Assembly: GCA_947469485.1 (NCBI GenBank) | Contig: CANIPU010000009.1 | Location: forward strand, 42,443-106,442 | DNA length: 64,000 nt | DNA from: Chitinophagaceae bacterium | GTDB lineage: Bacteria; Bacteroidota; Bacteroidia; Chitinophagales; UBA10324 | Direction of reading: 5' to 3' | In this document: positions 59,893 through 64,000 of the stretch, piece by piece | How positions within the stretch are numbered: the stretch's first letter is position 1 | How the letters are laid out: each line of letters begins with the position of its first letter | The notes under the pieces: model-generated | Databases searched by the model: none | What the model was told of the DNA's origin: nothing | What the model saw: only the letters and a program-made list of their open reading frames with translations | Made by a program: the position numbers and the translations under genes

Positions 59893-62495
59893 AAAAATAT
59901 TTTTTGATTTTATTTTTTATCAGTCTGAGCTTGTTGAAGAGCAATGCGCAGGATTCAACTATTGTTCTTACTTCAAATCACAGCTGGGAATTTTTATATC
60001 TAAAATCAATAAGTGATTCTGTGTGGCTTCCGGCAAGTAATGATTTGAATATTTATTCCTGCTTGGTTTTTAATAAAATTATTTCGGCTCCATATTTCTC
60101 TTCCAATTCAGATTCTATGGAATGGGTGCAACATCGCGAGTGGAAATTCAGAACACATTTCTCCATTCCAGAAAATGTATTAAGCAAAACATTTCTTACA
60201 CTAAGATTTTACGGACTTGACACCTATGCAAAAATTTATTTGAATGGTCAATGTTATCGGAGTACAGACAATTTTTTCCTCAATTGGGATCTTGATGTGA
60301 AGAAATTTCTCAAAACTGAAAATGAACTTGTTATTCAGTTTCTGCCTGTGAAAGAAACTTCTGACAACTACAGAAAAGAATACCCATACACTTTCCCCGG
60401 AAGCGAATATGTATTCACGCGCAAACCTGCATTTCAGTTTGGATGGGACTTCGCACCAAAACTTTTGCCGTGCGGAATCACTAAAGCAATTGAATTGATT
60501 TATTCAGATGATTTTTATTTCAACACATTCTGGCTTGAAGAAACATCACTCAATGATTCTCTTGCTATTCTCGATGCAACTTTTTTTTATGATTACAAAT
60601 CAGAATTATCAAATGAAGAATTGCCTGTGAGTTTTGTAAATCTGCAGGTAACTGATACAGTCACTCATGAACATTTGATTGATACTTCATTCTATTTAAC
60701 ACAAGATCATATTGAAAAATTCTATGTTCAAATTAAAAACCCAAAACGATGGTGGTGCAATGGATATGGCGAACCCTTTTTGTATCACTTAAAATTTGAA
60801 ATCAGAAAGAAAGATGGAACAATCCTTTTTTCATCTCTGAAAAACTACGGAGCAAAAACAATTGAATTGGTTCAGACACCCGACAGCGTCGGTTCATCAT
60901 TTTATTTTAAACTGAACGGTGTCCCAGTATTTATAAAGGGTGCCAACTTTATTCCTTCAGATGCACTGATGCGGGAGCGATTTATGATTGAAAAAAACCA
61001 TCAGCTAATTCTTGATGCAAAGAGTGCGCACATGAATATGCTTCGTGTTTGGGGTGGTGGTGAGTACGCCAATGAAAAATTTTTGAACGACTGCGATGAA
61101 AACGGAATAATGGTGTGGCAGGATTTTCCTTTTGCATGTGCTATGTATCCTGCAGATCATGATTTTATGCTCGGTATATCTGATGAAGCATCGGAAAATG
61201 TAAGAAGAATGAAATCACATGCATGTCTTACAATCTGGTGTGGCAACAATGAAATATTGGAAGGATGGAATAATTGGGGCTGGCAAAAACAATACAATTA
61301 CTCTCAAACGGATTCAGCCGAAATACGAGAAGCTTATGAATCAATTTTTAACAGGTTACTGAACGGCATCTCTGGAAATTTATTTAGTACAGATGCAATT
61401 CCTTACTGGCCCTCCTCTCCTTCTATTGGCTGGGGACATAAGGAAAGTTTGCAGCAAGGCGATGTCCACTACTGGGGAGTTTGGTGGGGAATGGAACCTT
61501 TCAATTCATACATCAATCACACAGGGCGATTTGTAAGTGAGTATGGTTTTCAATCATTTCCTTCCATGAATTGTTTGCAGCAATATTTAAAACCGAATGA
61601 ATTGTACTTGTATTCTCCTGCTTTAAAAACTCATCAGAAACATCCAATTGGTTTTGAAACCATTCAAACCTATCTGAAACGCGATTATGACACTACAACC
61701 AATTTCGAAAATCATGTTTATCTCTCGCAACTGTTACAGGCAAAAGGAATGAGCATTGCCATTGAAGCACATCGTCGAGCAATGCCTTATTGCATGGGTA
61801 CCATTTACTGGCAATTGAATGATTGCTGGCCTGCGATTTCATGGAGCAGTATTGATTTCGCGGGAAATAAAAAAGCATTTCACTACCAGCTCAACAGACT
61901 TTACAATACTTATTTGCTGAGTATGGTGAAAAACAAAAATGGTATCGAGTACTGGATTGTTTCTGATTCATTAAAAAACACCACTGCTGAATTGCAACTT
62001 TCTCTCTGGAATTTTTCAGGAAAATTATTGTGGAGTAAAAATGTTGCTGTAAATATTCCGGCACTATCAAGTAAAATTTATTTTCAATTAGCACTTGATT
62101 CCATTCTGAAAAAATATGATTCGACTGAAATTGTTTTGCATAGTAAATTAATACAAGGTGATAAAATGATTTCCAGCGCTGATTATTTTTTTGCTTCACC
62201 AAAAAATCTCAATCTTCAGAATCCTGAAATAAAATTTAAAGTTACAACAGATGAAAAATATAAAATGCCGCGAACCATTTCAGTTTCTTGCAGCAAACCA
62301 GCTTTCGGAGTTTCATTTTATGCACAACGAAACGATGGCAAATACTTAGGATTTGATTTGAGTGATAATTTTTTCAGCATTTTCCCCGATGAGTATAAAG
62401 AAATAAATATGAAAAGCATGAGTGCTTATTCAGGGAATGGTGAAGACTTTGTGAATTGCAAAGTTTCCATGAAATGTTTGAATGAAGTGAAATAA
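59889..62495 (+). CDS. glycoside hydrolase family 2 beta-mannosidase
   Basis: An 868-residue exported enzyme (signal LLKSNAQ). A GH2 N-terminal sugar-binding domain (to about 200, with FYGLDTYAKIYLNGQ), an immunoglobulin-like domain (about 205-320) and the catalytic barrel (about 320-650) follow. The acid/base is Glu455 in WCGNNEILEGW and the nucleophile is Glu551 in SEYGFQSFPS. MNMLRVWGGGEY and MVWQDFPFACAMYP mark the beta-mannosidase branch. The last 200 residues are beta-rich. It should release terminal beta-mannose from N-glycans or mannans in the periplasm. It is coupled to cutC by a 4-base overlap. Confidence 0.94.
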   Translation: MKKYFLILFFISLSLLKSNAQDSTIVLTSNHSWEFLYLKSISDSVWLPASNDLNIYSCLVFNKIISAPYFSSNSDSMEWVQHREWKFRTHFSIPENVLSKTFLTLRFYGLDTYAKIYLNGQCYRSTDNFFLNWDLDVKKFLKTENELVIQFLPVKETSDNYRKEYPYTFPGSEYVFTRKPAFQFGWDFAPKLLPCGITKAIELIYSDDFYFNTFWLEETSLNDSLAILDATFFYDYKSELSNEELPVSFVNLQVTDTVTHEHLIDTSFYLTQDHIEKFYVQIKNPKRWWCNGYGEPFLYHLKFEIRKKDGTILFSSLKNYGAKTIELVQTPDSVGSSFYFKLNGVPVFIKGANFIPSDALMRERFMIEKNHQLILDAKSAHMNMLRVWGGGEYANEKFLNDCDENGIMVWQDFPFACAMYPADHDFMLGISDEASENVRRMKSHACLTIWCGNNEILEGWNNWGWQKQYNYSQTDSAEIREAYESIFNRLLNGISGNLFSTDAIPYWPSSPSIGWGHKESLQQGDVHYWGVWWGMEPFNSYINHTGRFVSEYGFQSFPSMNCLQQYLKPNELYLYSPALKTHQKHPIGFETIQTYLKRDYDTTTNFENHVYLSQLLQAKGMSIAIEAHRRAMPYCMGTIYWQLNDCWPAISWSSIDFAGNKKAFHYQLNRLYNTYLLSMVKNKNGIEYWIVSDSLKNTTAELQLSLWNFSGKLLWSKNVAVNIPALSSKIYFQLALDSILKKYDSTEIVLHSKLIQGDKMISSADYFFASPKNLNLQNPEIKFKVTTDEKYKMPRTISVSCSKPAFGVSFYAQRNDGKYLGFDLSDNFFSIFPDEYKEINMKSMSAYSGNGEDFVNCKVSMKCLNEVK

Positions 62496-62501
62496 ATAAA
62501 A

Positions 62502-62945
62502 CTATTTCTTAAACTTCACTCCCACTTCAGGCAATAATCCCAATTGAATACTCACTTCATTCAATTTAAAAGTTCCGAGTTTAAGAGACTTTGCGTAAGC
62601 AGTTGACTTGAATAAAGTTTTCAGAATAATAGTAGTGATTTTCTTTCCTGCATTTTCTTCGAGAATTGATTTCTGTTCTTCAGTTGTTACATCATGCAGA
62701 AAATGATAAGTTAAACTGAAAGTTGGTGGTAACCCAAGTGAAGTATTTATTTCAATCAATTCAAACCCTGCTTTGTTCATGTTTTCGCCGAGGTTGGTAA
62801 TTTCTTCCAGCATGGCGTTTGCTTTCTCTTTGGTTGAATCTTTAAACTCCTGTATCACTTCACTTTTATCCATCTGAATAAAGTCTGAAAACCCCTCTGC
62901 AATTTTCCCTATTGCCTCTTTAGCTGAATCAATAATGCCTGCCAT
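62502..62945 (-). CDS. conserved protein of unknown function
   Basis: A 147-residue protein without a signal peptide. It begins with an amphipathic helical part (about 1-60, GIIDSAKEAIGKIAEGFSDF and KEKANAMLEEITNLGENM) and continues with strands (FELIEINTSLGLPPTFSLTYHFL), a helix and the end NEVSIQLGLLPEVGVKFKK. I do not recognise the family. It is convergent with the beta-mannosidase gene, 6 bases apart, and lies 34 bases after the DinB gene. Confidence 0.7.
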   Translation of the reverse strand: MAGIIDSAKEAIGKIAEGFSDFIQMDKSEVIQEFKDSTKEKANAMLEEITNLGENMNKAGFELIEINTSLGLPPTFSLTYHFLHDVTTEEQKSILEENAGKKITTIILKTLFKSTAYAKSLKLGTFKLNEVSIQLGLLPEVGVKFKK

Positions 62946-62979
62946 TGTTAATTTGAATTTATTAGTTGCAAAAAAATAA

Positions 62980-63501
62980 TTAATGATGTGTCATATTGCT
63001 CTTTTGTTGCAATCTGATGAACTGAATTAAATCTGTAGCAGGAATGGTTTTTATTCCGACTTGCCTGAATAAAGTAACTAATTGACCTCTATGGTAAGTT
63101 GAGTGATTCATGCAATGCATAATTGCCTCATAAATTTTGCTGCGACTAGAATCACCATTTAATAATTTGAATTCAACAACCCGTTCTAAACTTAATATAT
63201 CCTGACAAGCACCCATTTCATCGAAAGCCGAACTTGTATCAAGCAATTGCTTTATCAAACCATCTTTAGTACCTGTAAAAAATTTACTCGGAATATTCTT
63301 AGGCTGTAATTCCTGAATTCTCGACAACCAAATATATTCTGCATCCCAAATGTGAAGCAAAGTTTTTCGTATAGAAGTAAAGCTGCTATTAACTTCAGCG
63401 TCAAAATCAAAATCCTCCAAAGAACCGGCAACTTCACCCATTTGTTTGTTTGCCCAAACATTGTAGGAAGTATAAAGTCTGATGTATTTATTTAACGCCA
63501 T
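62980..63501 (-). CDS. DinB-family protein
   Basis: A 173-residue four-helix DinB/YfiT-type protein. The conserved metal-binding histidines are in SIRKTLLHIWDAEYIWLSRI (about residue 51) and HCMNHSTYHRGQLVTLFRQVG (about 132-138), the normal 3-His pattern. Members include thiol-dependent transferases and stress proteins; no activity can be assigned. It is a second DinB-superfamily gene in this window, distinct from the DUF1572-like one at 9.5 kb. Confidence 0.9.
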   Translation of the reverse strand: MALNKYIRLYTSYNVWANKQMGEVAGSLEDFDFDAEVNSSFTSIRKTLLHIWDAEYIWLSRIQELQPKNIPSKFFTGTKDGLIKQLLDTSSAFDEMGACQDILSLERVVEFKLLNGDSSRSKIYEAIMHCMNHSTYHRGQLVTLFRQVGIKTIPATDLIQFIRLQQKSNMTHH

Positions 63502-63584
63502 ATGATTTTTGTTTAGTAAATCTAAGGTTTAAGTATCTGACAACAAAAATTCCGCACATTTGCAACAGATTAACATTTCAATTC

Positions 63585-64000
63585 ATGAAAGATAAAACAA
63601 AAAGAATCTATAAAGGTTTCAGCAGCATTTGCGTTCATTCTCAGGTTGATTTACACAAAAGTGTTAATACACATACAGAAGCGATTTATCCAACTTCAAC
63701 TTTTGCATACGACGATGCAAATGAACTTATGCAGATTTTTAAAGGGGAGCGTGAAGGATATATATATGGTCGCTGGCACAATCCAACAGTTGAAATGGCT
63801 GAGAAAAAGATTGCAGCGCTTGAAGCCTGGAACCTGAAAAATGAAAAAGGAGAACAACTTGAATTGGCATCCAAAATTTTCAGTAGTGGAATGGGAGCTA
63901 TTTCTGCTCTTTTTTTCAGTTACTTAAAACCAGGAGAAAAAGTATTAACACAAGGAACTTTGTATGGAGGAACTAGTGCATTACTCCATCAGATTTTAGA
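63585..64000 (+). CDS. trans-sulfuration-type PLP enzyme (Cys/Met metabolism family), N-terminal part
   Basis: An open frame from ATG 63585 runs off the right edge, showing 138 residues. It has FSSICVHSQVDLHKSVNTHTEAIYPTSTFAY, YIYGRWHNPTVEMAEKKIAALE (the Tyr-x-Arg-x-x-Asn-Pro-Thr signature), SSGMGAISALFFSYLKPGEKVLTQGTLYGGT, as in cystathionine gamma-lyase/synthase and methionine gamma-lyase. The Schiff-base Lys lies outside the window. The exact reaction cannot be told; an insert after the NPT motif (about residues 85-98) fits the methionine-gamma-lyase-like branch of Bacteroidota. Confidence 0.9.
   Translation, partial: MKDKTKRIYKGFSSICVHSQVDLHKSVNTHTEAIYPTSTFAYDDANELMQIFKGEREGYIYGRWHNPTVEMAEKKIAALEAWNLKNEKGEQLELASKIFSSGMGAISALFFSYLKPGEKVLTQGTLYGGTSALLHQIL

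Overview
The window comes from a Bacteroidota chromosome, with the order left open. Three things support this. There are type IX secretion cargo domains together with a PorP/SprF partner. Several genes have promoters with the Bacteroidota -7 element TAnnTTTG, sometimes with a TTTG about 19 bases upstream. The DNA is AT-rich, Shine-Dalgarno sequences are weak, and there are many secreted proteins and SPII lipoproteins. There is no rRNA, CRISPR array, insertion sequence or prophage. Coding density is high and no gene-free stretch exceeds about 270 bases.

Layout. 1-4.5 kb: a partial TamL-type outer-membrane assembly lipoprotein faces a TrmH-family rRNA methylase with starts 2 bases apart, then msrA, a DEAD-box RNA helicase and an outer-membrane protein whose last strand is cut off by an in-frame stop. 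4.6-10 kb: a large BNR-repeat exoprotein, two lipoproteins (one an alpha/beta hydrolase) and a DinB-like protein. 10-14 kb: dnaK, a DUF4249-like lipoprotein and panB. 14-26 kb: secreted proteins, namely an M1 peptidase with a type A T9SS tail, a hydroxyacyl-CoA dehydrogenase, a type B T9SS protein, and a PorP/SprF protein coupled to a 1915-residue PKD-rich adhesin. 26-33 kb: NlpC/P60 - NAD(P)HX repair - NlpC/P60, purB, a membrane TPR glycosyltransferase-like protein and hsp20. 33.4-34.9 kb: rpsF-rpsR-rplI and a CAT-anticodon tRNA. 35-44.5 kb: an aminotransferase, a heptose-kinase/ABC-flippase/phosphoesterase run, an RDD protein, a fused GT2/GT-C/TPR glycosyltransferase with a methyltransferase, and a DUF2461 protein. 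44.6-50 kb: dnaX, the dehydrogenase-complex E2, small proteins and a DUF4139 protein. 50-64 kb: a flavin monooxygenase, a serine hydrolase, lipB, a phosphoglucose/phosphomannose isomerase, a YraN protein, fused ftcD, a lipoprotein pair, cutC, a GH2 beta-mannosidase, a DinB protein and the start of a Cys/Met-metabolism PLP enzyme.

Most of the window is housekeeping plus cell-envelope and secretion functions. The points most worth following are: an A10 run inside dnaX where either alternative frame stops at once, which would give a short gamma-like subunit; a shared non-TAnnTTTG element exactly 28 bases upstream of both dnaK and hsp20; the nonsense codon before the last beta-strand of the outer-membrane protein; the three-part glycosyltransferase fusion; and a methionine-rich lipoprotein derived from a tandem duplication next to cutC.
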